From contig NZ_AYOU01000163.1 of the NCBI RefSeq assembly GCF_000500065.1, positions 124,001 through 188,000 of the forward strand: a stretch of 64,000 bases of DNA. Reading direction: 5' to 3'. The notes under the pieces are model-generated. The model had not been told where the DNA came from. It saw nothing but the letters and a program-made list of their open reading frames with translations, and did no database searches. Origin of the DNA: Borrelia hispanica CRI. GTDB taxonomy: Bacteria > Spirochaetota > Spirochaetia > Borreliales > Borreliaceae. The first letter of the stretch is position 1, and every line of letters begins with the position of its first letter. Shown here one piece after another: positions 45,842 through 55,522 of the stretch. The position numbers and the translations under genes were made by a program.

Positions 45842-47288
45842 ATTGCTTATTGGATTAGAAGTCCACGTACAATTAGGATTAAAGACCAAAGCTTTTTGTG
45901 GATGTAAAAATGATTTTGGTGGAATTCCAAATTCTCGTGTTTGTCCAATATGTCTTGGACTTCCTGGGGCATTACCTAGCGTAAATAGGGAACTTATTAA
46001 TGGTGCAATTTTGGCAGGGCATGCTACTAATTCTACAATTAGAAATGTTGTTAAATTCGATAGAAAGCATTATGCTTATCCTGATTTGCCCAAAGGATAT
46101 CAAATATCTCAAAATGATGTGCCTATTTGTGAGAATGGGTTTATTTTTATTAAAACTAGTTTGGGTGTCAAAAGAATTAATATTGCAAGAATACATATGG
46201 AAGAGGATTCTGGAAAAAGTTTACATTTGCTTGTAAATGATAATCAAAGTTATATTGATTTTAATCGTGCAGGAGCACCATTGCTAGAAATTGTATCACA
46301 ACCTGATATACGTAGTGGAGAAGAAGCTGTGGCTTATTTAAATGCTTTAAGAGAAATTTTTAGATATCTTGATTTGTCTGATTGTAGTATGGAAAATGGA
46401 TCATTTCGTTGTGATGTTAATATTAACTTACTTATTAATGAGAATGATGTTAACTATAAAACCCCTATTTCTGAGATAAAAAATTTAAATTCTTTTAAGT
46501 CAGTAAAGTTAGCTATTGATTATGAAGAGTCAAAACAAAAAGAAGAATGGATTTTGTACAGAAAAACTTTTGAAAGTGTCGGGAAGTGTACAATGGGATT
46601 TGATGATAAGAGAGGTATTACAGTGCTTCAAAGAAGCAAAGAAACAATATCTGATTATCGTTATATCAAAGATCCAGATTTACCTTTAATTAAGCTTGAG
46701 AGTGATTATATTGAAAATATTAAATCTCATAGGATGGTGGAGTTACCTTTTGATGCAAGAATTAGGTTGCAAGAGCAGTATGGGCTTAGTGATTTTGATG
46801 TTGTAACTTTAACTTCAGATAAAAATTTGGTTAAGTATTTTGAAGAGGCAGCATTAACTTCAAGTGAACCTAAGAAAGTGGCTAATTGGATATTATCTGA
46901 AGTGTTAAGTGTGTTAAATGAAAGAGAAATAGGTATACTTGATTTTAATTTGCCACCATCATATATTAGTGAACTTGTTGAATTTATTCTTAATGGAAAA
47001 ATAAGTGGAAAGATTTCTAAAGAAATATTTTTAGAAATGGTTGACAGAAATGTTTCTTCTATTACTATTATTAATGAAAAAAAATTAGAACAAATAAGCG
47101 ATAAATCGTTTATTGAATCAATTGTGATTGAAGTTTTAAATGAAAATCCTAAATCAATTGAGCTTTACAAAAAAGGTAAAAGTCATGCTGTTAAATTTAT
47201 GATGGGACAGATTATGCGCAAAACTTCTGGTAAGGTTAATCCTGTTCTTTCAAATGAAATTTTAATGAATAAATTGCAGGATGTGTAG
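45831..47288 (+). CDS. gatB: Glutamyl/aspartyl-tRNA amidotransferase subunit B
   Basis: A 485-residue GatB: it phosphorylates the Glu on misacylated Glu-tRNA(Gln) and amidates it. LLIGLEVHVQLGLKTKAFC at the N-terminus, CPICLGLPGALPS (about 36-48) and DFNRAGAPLLEIVS (about 145-158) are family blocks, and the C-terminal YqeY-like tail (KSIELYKKGKSHAVKFMMGQ) binds the tRNA. The 11-base overlap with gatA and 8-base overlap with the next gene show tight coupling. Confidence 0.96.
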   Translation: MEYKLLIGLEVHVQLGLKTKAFCGCKNDFGGIPNSRVCPICLGLPGALPSVNRELINGAILAGHATNSTIRNVVKFDRKHYAYPDLPKGYQISQNDVPICENGFIFIKTSLGVKRINIARIHMEEDSGKSLHLLVNDNQSYIDFNRAGAPLLEIVSQPDIRSGEEAVAYLNALREIFRYLDLSDCSMENGSFRCDVNINLLINENDVNYKTPISEIKNLNSFKSVKLAIDYEESKQKEEWILYRKTFESVGKCTMGFDDKRGITVLQRSKETISDYRYIKDPDLPLIKLESDYIENIKSHRMVELPFDARIRLQEQYGLSDFDVVTLTSDKNLVKYFEEAALTSSEPKKVANWILSEVLSVLNEREIGILDFNLPPSYISELVEFILNGKISGKISKEIFLEMVDRNVSSITIINEKKLEQISDKSFIESIVIEVLNENPKSIELYKKGKSHAVKFMMGQIMRKTSGKVNPVLSNEILMNKLQDV

Positions 47289-48066
47289 TAAATCTTTATT
47301 AAGTTGTTTGCCCATAATTAAAAGAGCAAGATTTTTTTATCTTTATGATATTAGTGGTAATCGATATTTAGATTTATATTTAAATGAAGGTTTAAATTTT
47401 TTAGGGCATAGAGTTCAAGGATTAAATCTGCTCCTTAAGCAAACTTTTTCAAGAGGGCTTACAGCATCTTATCCATCTATATTTAAAAAGCAATTTGAAA
47501 ATGTTTTTTTTTCTTACTTTAAAGAAGCAGGATTTGTGCGTGTTTTTAGGTTTGAAAGAGATGCTAGAGATTTTTTGTTGTCATTAACAGGTCAAAATTA
47601 TTTTAGTAATCCTTGGGAAGCAAGACAGGGTATATATGAATTTAAGTTTGGATTTGATAATTTGAGATATCCTATGTTTATAAAGCTTCCAATGCCTGGA
47701 TGTATGTCTATTAATATTGTTATAGTAGATAATTTGTCTAAAAAAATGGAATTTAGAGATTCTTTTGATGCTTTAACTTTAGCAGTTGCTAAGCATATGC
47801 TTGTTAAAATTTTATCTTATGAAAAAAGTTTGAAAATTAATTTTGATATTTTTTCTACTCCTATGTTTAAATTGATTAATAGGTATATGTTTCCTCGTTA
47901 TAAATCTGAATATCATGGTGAGGTTTTTAAGGAATATTTAAGTAATGGGTATTTAATTAGTCCTGTTTTTGATTTTCCTTCACTTTTACCTTTGAAATTT
48001 TCTAAAGGAGATTTAGATGGTTTTCGAAAAATTTCTGTTAAGCTGCAAGACAAATTTGGATGTTAG
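47281..48066 (+). CDS. Degenerate class III aminotransferase-like protein
   Basis: A 261-residue protein. Residues about 14-110 match the N-terminal part of class III (GSA-type) aminotransferases: FFYLYDISGNRYLDLYLNEG, then LGH, then VRVFRFERDARDFLLSLTG in place of the PLP-phosphate motif SGTEAxxxAxRxAR...TG. The last 70 residues resemble the family C-terminal domain (SNGYLISPVFDF, KFSKGDLDGF). The central domain with the PLP Lys is missing, and the normal length would be about 430. So no transaminase activity is expected. It overlaps gatB by 8 bases; function unknown. Position of BB0340. Confidence 0.5.
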   Translation: MCSKSLLSCLPIIKRARFFYLYDISGNRYLDLYLNEGLNFLGHRVQGLNLLLKQTFSRGLTASYPSIFKKQFENVFFSYFKEAGFVRVFRFERDARDFLLSLTGQNYFSNPWEARQGIYEFKFGFDNLRYPMFIKLPMPGCMSINIVIVDNLSKKMEFRDSFDALTLAVAKHMLVKILSYEKSLKINFDIFSTPMFKLINRYMFPRYKSEYHGEVFKEYLSNGYLISPVFDFPSLLPLKFSKGDLDGFRKISVKLQDKFGC

Positions 48067-48068
48067 TA

Positions 48069-48097
48069 TTGACAGGTTAACTTACAAATAATACAAT
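48069..48097 (+). promoter_or_regulatory. Sigma-70 promoter for rplM-rpsI
   Basis: A perfect TTGACA (48069-48074) is separated by 17 bases from TACAAT (48092-48097), a near-ideal vegetative promoter. Transcription would start near 48104, about 40 bases before the rplM ATG. Best-formed promoter seen in the window. Confidence 0.85.
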
Positions 48098-48145
48098 GGA
48101 AAGGTATAATTTTGTAGAATATCTAAGCGAGGACTTTATATTATT

Positions 48146-48595
48146 ATGAATAAAGTAACTAATAATAAGACAATATGGATGAAACCAAGATATGTGAAGA
48201 AAAAATGGTATGTGATTGATGCTTCGGATAAAGTTCTTGGTAGAATTGCTACAGAAGCTGTTAAAATTCTGAGGGGCAAACATAAACCTTATTATACTCC
48301 TCACCAAGATTTAGGTGATAATGTTGTTATTATTAATGCTTCAAAGGTTAAGCTTACTGGTAAGAAATATTTTCAAAAAATTTATTATAGACATTCAAGA
48401 TATCCCGGAGGTCTTTATTCTGATACTTATAGAACATTATCTGAGAGAAAGCCAACAGCTCCTCTTGAAATTGCTATTAAGGGCATGTTGCCAAAGGGTC
48501 CTTTGGGTCGTGAGCTTTTTAGAAATCTAAAGGTTTTTGCTGATGCTAATCATAAACTTGGATCTCAGAATCTTTATAAATTAGAAGCAAATTAA
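48146..48595 (+). CDS. rplM: 50S ribosomal protein L13
   Basis: A 149-residue L13. [23 protein letters not shown] at the N-terminus and [28 protein letters not shown] are the family blocks. L13 is an early assembly protein of the 50S subunit. It is under the strong promoter at 48069 and is followed by rpsI after 10 bases, the universal L13-S9 pair. Confidence 0.97.
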   Translation: MNKVTNNKTIWMKPRYVKKKWYVIDASDKVLGRIATEAVKILRGKHKPYYTPHQDLGDNVVIINASKVKLTGKKYFQKIYYRHSRYPGGLYSDTYRTLSERKPTAPLEIAIKGMLPKGPLGRELFRNLKVFADANHKLGSQNLYKLEAN

Positions 48596-48605
48596 GAGAG
48601 GAAAC

Positions 48606-49016
48606 ATGGCGAAATCAGGTGTTAAGGGTATTAATTTAGGAATGGGTACAGGACGTAGAAAGTCTTCTGTTGCTAGAGTTTATATTAGAGAAGGTAAGGG
48701 TGACATTAAGATTAATCATAAGAATTTTGATGCTTATATGCAGCTTGAAAAGTTAAAAACAATAGCTTTGTCTCCATTAGCTTTAACACATACTCTTGGT
48801 AAATATGATATTTATATTAATGTTTATGGTGGAGGTATTTCAGGTCAGGCTGGTGCTATTAGACATGGTATTGCAAGGGCTCTTTTTGATCTTGATGAAG
48901 AGTATAAAATGGTTCTTAAATCCAATGGATTTTTAACAAGAGATTCACGAAAAGTTGAACGTAAGAAGTTTGGTAAAAAGAAAGCTAGGAAGAGCTTCCA
49001 ATTTTCAAAAAGATAG
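48606..49016 (+). CDS. rpsI: 30S ribosomal protein S9
   Basis: A 136-residue S9, placing its C-terminal tail near the P-site t[20 protein letters not shown] near the N-terminus and [19 protein letters not shown] are the conserved blocks; the end [22 protein letters not shown] carries the KR tail. A clear GAGGAAAC site precedes the ATG. Confidence 0.97.
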   Translation: MAKSGVKGINLGMGTGRRKSSVARVYIREGKGDIKINHKNFDAYMQLEKLKTIALSPLALTHTLGKYDIYINVYGGGISGQAGAIRHGIARALFDLDEEYKMVLKSNGFLTRDSRKVERKKFGKKKARKSFQFSKR

Positions 49017-49052
49017 ATATTTATTTTTATATTATTTTGTTTGTATAAAAAT

Positions 49053-49072
49053 AAGCCCTTTTAAGAGGGCTT
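49053..49072. terminator. Bidirectional terminator between rpsI and eno
   Basis: AAGCCCT (49053-49059) and AGGGCTT (49066-49072) form a 7-bp stem with a 6-base loop, extended by one G-T pair. A-rich sequence lies to the left (ATAAAAAT) and T-rich to the right (TTTAATTATTTATT). It separates the convergent rplM-rpsI and eno transcripts. Confidence 0.8.
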
Positions 49073-49085
49073 TAATTATTTATTC

Positions 49086-50402
<1,317 letters not shown>

Positions 50403-50510
50403 TTAATATTTATATATTTACTTTAGTATATGTTTTTAGTATAATAACAAATAAAATAAATGTGTAGTATTTTTATAAAAGAATTGTTTGGCAAGTTTTA
50501 TAATTCAATT

Positions 50511-51266
50511 ATGGAAAAAGCTTTGCGATGGTTATTTTGTTCTATATTTTTTTTCTGTCATGTTATTAATGTTTTAGCAACAAGTTATATAATTGAAAAT
50601 TTTGATTTATCTTTAAATGAATTTTTAGAAGTTTCAACCAGAGAAAATAATTTATCACCTATTGTTGATTCTAAGAGAGTTATTATGTTTTATCCTCCCA
50701 ATAAGGGTATTCGAAAGATTTTTGCTGCTTTTGAGTTTGATGATTATGCAAAAAAATATTTGTTTAAAAAAAATAAATATGGGCTTTTTTTCGTAAAAAT
50801 TAATCTTCCTCATGGAATTGGTAGAATCAAATATAGGCTTATTGTGGATGGTATCTGGACAAATGATGAATATAATAAAAATGTAGTTTTTAATAAGGAT
50901 CTAATTCCGTTTTCTATAATTGATATAGGTGTGGATTATGGTTATGTTTCTTTGAGAAATCCAATTGATTCGTCTGATGGTAGGGAAGTTGAACTTTTTT
51001 ATATAGGACAACCTGGACATATTGTTACAATAGCTGGTAATTTTAATAATTTTAATCCATTTTTAAATAGATTGGTTGAGCAAGAATCACGTAAGGGTGT
51101 ATATACTATTAAGCTTAAAGATCTTCCTAAGGGTAGGATTTATTATTATTTTGTAGATTCTGGAAATAAAGTTATAGATAAAAATAATGTAAATAGAATT
51201 AATTTGTATTCAGTTGAAAATGTTGAGAATAAGGTAGATTTTGAAGTCTCTTATTTTGATAACTAA
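50511..51266 (+). CDS. Exported protein with carbohydrate-binding-like (CBM48/early-set) folds
   Basis: A 251-residue protein. ATG 50511 gives a clean signal peptide (MEKALRWLFCSIFFF, ending near NVLA); a longer frame from 50460 lacks a ribosome site. The C-terminal part matches glycogen-branching-type immunoglobulin-like modules: VTIAGNFNNFNPF, GVYTIKLKDLPKGRIYYYF and a later DSGNKVID. The preceding half (KRVIMFYPPNKGIRKIFAAFEF, then LPHGIGRIKYRLIVDGIWTN) looks like a second copy of the same fold. Such modules bind alpha-glucans or serve as protein contacts. Ligand unknown. Position of BB0336. Confidence 0.6.
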   Translation: MEKALRWLFCSIFFFCHVINVLATSYIIENFDLSLNEFLEVSTRENNLSPIVDSKRVIMFYPPNKGIRKIFAAFEFDDYAKKYLFKKNKYGLFFVKINLPHGIGRIKYRLIVDGIWTNDEYNKNVVFNKDLIPFSIIDIGVDYGYVSLRNPIDSSDGREVELFYIGQPGHIVTIAGNFNNFNPFLNRLVEQESRKGVYTIKLKDLPKGRIYYYFVDSGNKVIDKNNVNRINLYSVENVENKVDFEVSYFDN

Positions 51267-51295
51267 ATGTTTAAATTAAAATATGTTTTACTATT

Positions 51296-52279
51296 TTAGT
51301 TTTTATTAAGTAAATTATTCATCTCATCAAAAAGATATTTAGATACGAAATGATCTTTCTCTACTTCTTCAAGAGTTTCATTTTCTGTTGGTGAATATGT
51401 ATTTCGTATATTAGTTAAAGATGGTTCATCCAGCTTAATAGTTTTATTTTTTATTTTTTCTGGATCAATTTCTGGAATAGATGCTATTAATGTTTTTGTG
51501 TATGGATGCTTAGGATTTGAAAATAAAAGTTCTCTAGGTGCAATTTCTAAAATTATACCCTGATACATTACGGCAATTTTATCGCTCATGTATTTTACTA
51601 CTGCTAAGTCATGTGAAATGAAGAGATAAGATAGACTTAATTCTTTTTGTAAATCTTTAAGTAAGTTTAAAATTTGTGCTCTGATTGACACATCTAATGC
51701 AGATACAGCTTCATCTAATAATAAGAGTTTAGGATTCAGTGCTAGTGCTCTTGCTATACCTATTCTTTGTCTCTGTCCCCCTGAAAATTCATGTGGATAT
51801 CTAGATAACATACTTTTTGAGAGACCAGTAATATCCATTAATTCATTTACCCTTTGTTCTATTTCTTGTTTTGTTCTTGGAAGAATTTTGTTTTCATTGT
51901 ATATCACAAGTGGTTCTGCTATTATTTCTCTTATTGTCATTCTTGGATTTAGGGATGTATGTGGATCTTGAAATACCATTTGCATGTCTTTTTTTGTCTT
52001 TAAAAGTTCTTTTTTTGATAGTTTTGTTATGTCTCTACCATTAAAATATATTCTTCCAGATGTTGGTGTGTAGAGTTGCATTATTGTTCTTAATGTTGTT
52101 GATTTGCCACATCCAGATTCGCCAACAAGTCCTAGTGTTTTATTACGCTCAACTTCAAAACTAATGCCGTTTACAGCGTTTACTTTACGTTTATTTTTCC
52201 AAAACAAAAAGTTTTCTCCGCTTGTGAATGTTTGTACCAAATTTTCTACTTTAAGAATTATATCTTTTTCATTTGCCAT
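51296..52279 (-). CDS. oppF: Oligopeptide ABC transporter ATPase OppF
   Basis: A 327-residue ABC ATPase of peptide importers. Walker A GESGCGKS, Q-loop FQDPHTSLNPRM, signature SGGQRQRIGIARAL, Walker B LLLLDEAVSALDVS, H-loop FISHDLAVV. The C-terminal extension carries the usual OppF-type region but with no iron-sulphur Cys cluster. It is directly adjacent to oppD and is the last gene of the opp operon. The next gene, 50.5 kb, is convergent. Confidence 0.95.
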   Translation of the reverse strand: MANEKDIILKVENLVQTFTSGENFLFWKNKRKVNAVNGISFEVERNKTLGLVGESGCGKSTTLRTIMQLYTPTSGRIYFNGRDITKLSKKELLKTKKDMQMVFQDPHTSLNPRMTIREIIAEPLVIYNENKILPRTKQEIEQRVNELMDITGLSKSMLSRYPHEFSGGQRQRIGIARALALNPKLLLLDEAVSALDVSIRAQILNLLKDLQKELSLSYLFISHDLAVVKYMSDKIAVMYQGIILEIAPRELLFSNPKHPYTKTLIASIPEIDPEKIKNKTIKLDEPSLTNIRNTYSPTENETLEEVEKDHFVSKYLFDEMNNLLNKN

Positions 52280-53152
52280 TTAAATACCCTCGGTGTTATT
52301 TGTAATAGTTTCAATAGGATAATCTTTAATTGAATAAAGTTTTTCATTTGGATTTTTATCAAGAGTTAGTATTGATTTTAAAAGTCCAATTGTGTATGGA
52401 TGTTTAGGATTTTTAAATATTTCTTGTACCGTTCCTTCTTCCACGAACTTTCCTTGGTACATTACAGAGACAGTATCGCATATTTCTGCTACTACTCCTA
52501 AATCATGTGTTATTAATATGGTGGAGGTATTAAATTTTCTAGAGAGATTTTTAATTAGTAATAGTATTTGTTCTTGAATTGTGACATCAAGAGCTGTTGT
52601 AGGTTCATCTGCAATTAATAATGATGGATGACAGCTTAATGCCATTGCAATCATCACTCTTTGTCTCATTCCTCCTGAGAATTGATGTGGATAGTGTTTT
52701 ATTCTCTCTTCTGCGTTTATAACACCAACTGTTTTCAACATTTCTATTGCTTTTTGTTTTGCTTGCTTTTTATTTAATTTTTGGTGTAGCATAATTGTCT
52801 CTTCAATTTGTGTGGATATTTTTAGATATGGATTTAGAGACGTCATTGGATCTTGAAATATCATTGCTATTTTATTACCTCTTATGCTTTGAAGTTCTTT
52901 TTCTTTGAGTTTCAGTAAATCTTGATTTTCGAATATTATTTCTCCAGTTTTATATATCGTTGTAGATTCGGGTAATAGTTTTAATATTGCCATGCTTGTG
53001 ACAGATTTTCCACTGCCAGATTCTCCGACAATAGCTCTAATTTCTCCTTTTTTCATTTTTAAATTTATGTTATTTACAGGATATATTGTTGTGTGTTTCA
53101 ATTGAAATTCAATTGTTAAATTTTTGATTTCTAGCATATAGTTTTCGTTCAT
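52280..53152 (-). CDS. oppD: Oligopeptide ABC transporter ATPase OppD
   Basis: A 290-residue ABC ATPase forming a heterodimer with OppF. Walker A GESGSGKS, Q-loop FQDPMTSLNPYLK, signature SGGMRQRVMIAMAL, Walker B LLIADEPTTALDVT, H-loop LITHDLGVV. It is somewhat shorter than typical OppD (about 325), lacking part of the C-terminal tail. TAAGGAGATATAAATG is the start region; it lies 10 bases after oppC. Confidence 0.95.
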   Translation of the reverse strand: MNENYMLEIKNLTIEFQLKHTTIYPVNNINLKMKKGEIRAIVGESGSGKSVTSMAILKLLPESTTIYKTGEIIFENQDLLKLKEKELQSIRGNKIAMIFQDPMTSLNPYLKISTQIEETIMLHQKLNKKQAKQKAIEMLKTVGVINAEERIKHYPHQFSGGMRQRVMIAMALSCHPSLLIADEPTTALDVTIQEQILLLIKNLSRKFNTSTILITHDLGVVAEICDTVSVMYQGKFVEEGTVQEIFKNPKHPYTIGLLKSILTLDKNPNEKLYSIKDYPIETITNNTEGI

Positions 53153-53162
53153 TTATATCTCC

Positions 53163-54218
53163 TTAGAGGTTATCTTTTGGATCAAATGCATCTCGTAATC
53201 CGTCGCCTAAGAAGTTCATAAATAATAGGAAAATTGTCATGATTGATGCTGGTATGAAAATTTTCCATGGATATTCAATAAATGTAGGAATTCCATTTTT
53301 AATTAATTCTCCCCAACTAGTCATTGGTGCTGATATTCCAAGTCCTAGAAATGATAGAAATGATTCAAGTATAATGAATGAGGGAACATTCATTGTTGTA
53401 ATAATCACTATCATTCCAAAGCTATTGGGTATTAAATGTTTGAATATCATTCTTCTATTTGTTGCACCCAATGTCCTGGCGGCTTCTATGAATTCAGATT
53501 GCGAGAGTGTTTTTACTTGTCCCCTTACAATTCTAGAAATTGTTAACCATGATATTATACTGATTGCAATAAATAAGCCGATGACATTTCTTTCCATAAT
53601 CGTCATTAAAGTTATTATTACAAGTAGATTAGGTAAAGAATAGAGAACTTCCGTTATTTTAGTTATAATTCTATCGATAATGCCTCCAAAGAAACCTGCT
53701 GTTGCTCCTATTATGCTTCCTATGAGCATTGATATTAATGCTCCAATAAATCCTATAGATATCGATATTTGACTTCCTTGTATTATTCGTGAAAGCAAGT
53801 CTCGTCCAAGATTATCTGTTCCTAGTACATATATTCTTTTGTGTATTTTGGTTTCTTTTCCATCAATAATTTGAATTTCAGTTTCTATCTTTCTTTTTAT
53901 ATCTTCAAGTTTTTCTTTTTCTTCTTCATTGATTTCTCTATTTTCCTTTTTTGCTAATCTTTTGATAAAATCAAGTTCTTTTTTGTACCAAAGTTCTCCT
54001 GCATATCTAAAAGATGGAGGCAAATCAACATGTTCTACAATTTGAGTATAATATTTATATATTGGTAATATTGGCTGAAGTATTGCAATTGCCATGTAAA
54101 ATCCAATGACAAATATACTAACATACGCAAGTTTATTTTCTTTAAATCTTAACCATGCTCTTTTGTTTGCTGTTTGAGTATCAATGTTTACACATGTATT
54201 TTGTTTTATATTGCTCAT
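53163..54218 (-). CDS. oppC: Oligopeptide ABC transporter permease OppC with a charged insertion
   Basis: A 351-residue inner-membrane permease; the family is usually near 300 residues. It has a soluble N-terminus, a first membrane segment (about 36-56), then an extra highly charged, Lys/Glu-rich region (about 80-130; IKRLAKKENREINEEEKEKL) before YVLGTDNLGRDLLSRII and the permease core with the EAA loop EAARTLGATNRRMIFKHLIPN (about 234-254). I chose the ATG at 54218 with AGGAG upstream; the longer frame overlaps oppB. Confidence 0.9.
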   Translation of the reverse strand: MSNIKQNTCVNIDTQTANKRAWLRFKENKLAYVSIFVIGFYMAIAILQPILPIYKYYTQIVEHVDLPPSFRYAGELWYKKELDFIKRLAKKENREINEEEKEKLEDIKRKIETEIQIIDGKETKIHKRIYVLGTDNLGRDLLSRIIQGSQISISIGFIGALISMLIGSIIGATAGFFGGIIDRIITKITEVLYSLPNLLVIITLMTIMERNVIGLFIAISIISWLTISRIVRGQVKTLSQSEFIEAARTLGATNRRMIFKHLIPNSFGMIVIITTMNVPSFIILESFLSFLGLGISAPMTSWGELIKNGIPTFIEYPWKIFIPASIMTIFLLFMNFLGDGLRDAFDPKDNL

Positions 54219-54231
54219 TTGATTTGGTCTC

Positions 54232-55152
54232 CTATATTCTTGGATCAAGTTTTTTGTATATAATATCAGATGCCAAAATGGAGATGAGCAATATTGCTGA
54301 GTATACTAATAGTGAACCCATTAGTAATGGATAATCTCTGTTTAGAGATGCTTCTACTGTAAACATACCCATTCCAGCAATTCTGAATATTTGTTCGATA
54401 ACCATACTGCCAGAAATTATACCAGCAAATGCAGGTCCTATATAGCTTACAATTGGAAGTATAGCTCCTATAAGTACATGCTTTCTAATTATTACATTAA
54501 AGCTTAGTCCTTTAGCTTTTGCTGTTCGTACAAAATCACTATTTAAAATTTCTAGCATAGAACCTCTAATTATGCGTGTAAAAATAGCTATCCATGGCAA
54601 ACTCATTGTTAATATTGGCATAATTAAATTTGCAAGGCCACCTCTTTCTGAAATCCATCCAGAAGTATAGAATAATTTTAATTTGACAGATAGAATATAT
54701 TGTAAAATAGGACCGGTTACAAATGTGGGTACGGAAATTCCAAATATAGCAGCCATTCTTATTATGTAATCGATGTGTGTGTTTTTGTTTATTGCTGCTA
54801 GTGAGCCCAGTACAATTCCGAGTGTAAGAGATATTATTAGACTGATTATTCCAATTGTAAATGACTTAGGAAACCCTAATTTTATATATTGATTTACACT
54901 TAAGTCTTTTTTTGCTATTGATGGACCAAAGTCCCCTTTTAATATGTTTTTAATATAGTAATAAGCTTGCATATAAAAAGGCTTATCAAGATGATATTTT
55001 TGCATTAGTTTTTCTTTTACCTGAGGGTCAATTGGTTTTTCAGAATCGAATGGATTTCCAGGAGCAAGTCTCATTATCAAAAAACATAAAAAAATTATTA
55101 TTATTAAAGTTGGTAATGTTTCTAGTAATTTTTGTATACTAAACCTTAACAT
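54232..55152 (-). CDS. oppB: Oligopeptide ABC transporter permease OppB
   Basis: A 306-residue permease with about six membrane segments. N-terminal LPTLIIIIFLCFLIMRLAPGNPF, QYIKLGFPKSFTIGI, the EAA loop FVRTAKAKGLSFNVIIRKHVL, and GPAFAGIISGSMVIEQIF are family features. It pairs with OppC to form the peptide channel. It lies 370 bases after the nearer oppA, a larger gap than elsewhere in the operon. Confidence 0.93.
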   Translation of the reverse strand: MLRFSIQKLLETLPTLIIIIFLCFLIMRLAPGNPFDSEKPIDPQVKEKLMQKYHLDKPFYMQAYYYIKNILKGDFGPSIAKKDLSVNQYIKLGFPKSFTIGIISLIISLTLGIVLGSLAAINKNTHIDYIIRMAAIFGISVPTFVTGPILQYILSVKLKLFYTSGWISERGGLANLIMPILTMSLPWIAIFTRIIRGSMLEILNSDFVRTAKAKGLSFNVIIRKHVLIGAILPIVSYIGPAFAGIISGSMVIEQIFRIAGMGMFTVEASLNRDYPLLMGSLLVYSAILLISILASDIIYKKLDPRI

Positions 55153-55522
55153 AATTGCTCCTTACTATGATAGAAAGATAAAGATTTGTATGCGTTATAT
55201 AATGAACCATTGTAACATAGAAGATGAGATATTATTCAAAAAAATTTAATTTATTTTAATTGATTTGTAAATATTGATATTTTTGATTTGAAATAAACTT
55301 AATGTTTTTATTGTTGTTGGTCTTTGTTATATTAATATTATATTGCTTTAATTAAGGTAGTATGTTGCATGAGTAGTTAATTTTATCTATCAGTATTATA
55401 TTTGAATTTTGTGTTTTAGTTTTATAGGTAAATTTTTTTGTATAAATATGTAACCTTGATTTTTTTAAATTTTCAATGTACAGACATCTAACAAAAATGT
55501 TTTATTTAGATGTCTGTTTTTT
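55153..55522. other. AT-rich spacer between oppA and oppB
   Basis: A 370-base stretch with no coding frame I can support. It contains the hairpin at 55480-55517 next to the oppA stop and long T/A-rich tracts. In B. burgdorferi a small hypothetical gene (BB0331) is annotated in this region; I see no equivalent here. Confidence 0.6.
55480..55517. terminator. 12-bp inverted repeat just downstream of oppA
   Basis: ACAGACATCTAA and TTAGATGTCTGT form a perfect 12-bp stem with a 14-base loop, immediately after the oppA stop (minus strand). It could end or attenuate the oppA transcript before oppB. The strongest T-run lies on the plus strand, to the right of the stem, so its polarity is the reverse of a classical minus-strand terminator; an RNA-stabilising hairpin is an alternative. 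Confidence 0.6.

Noticed and set aside
48077-48307. Minus-strand frame over the rplM promoter and 5' end
   Set aside because: It overlaps the best promoter in the window and the rplM coding region, and shows no protein features.
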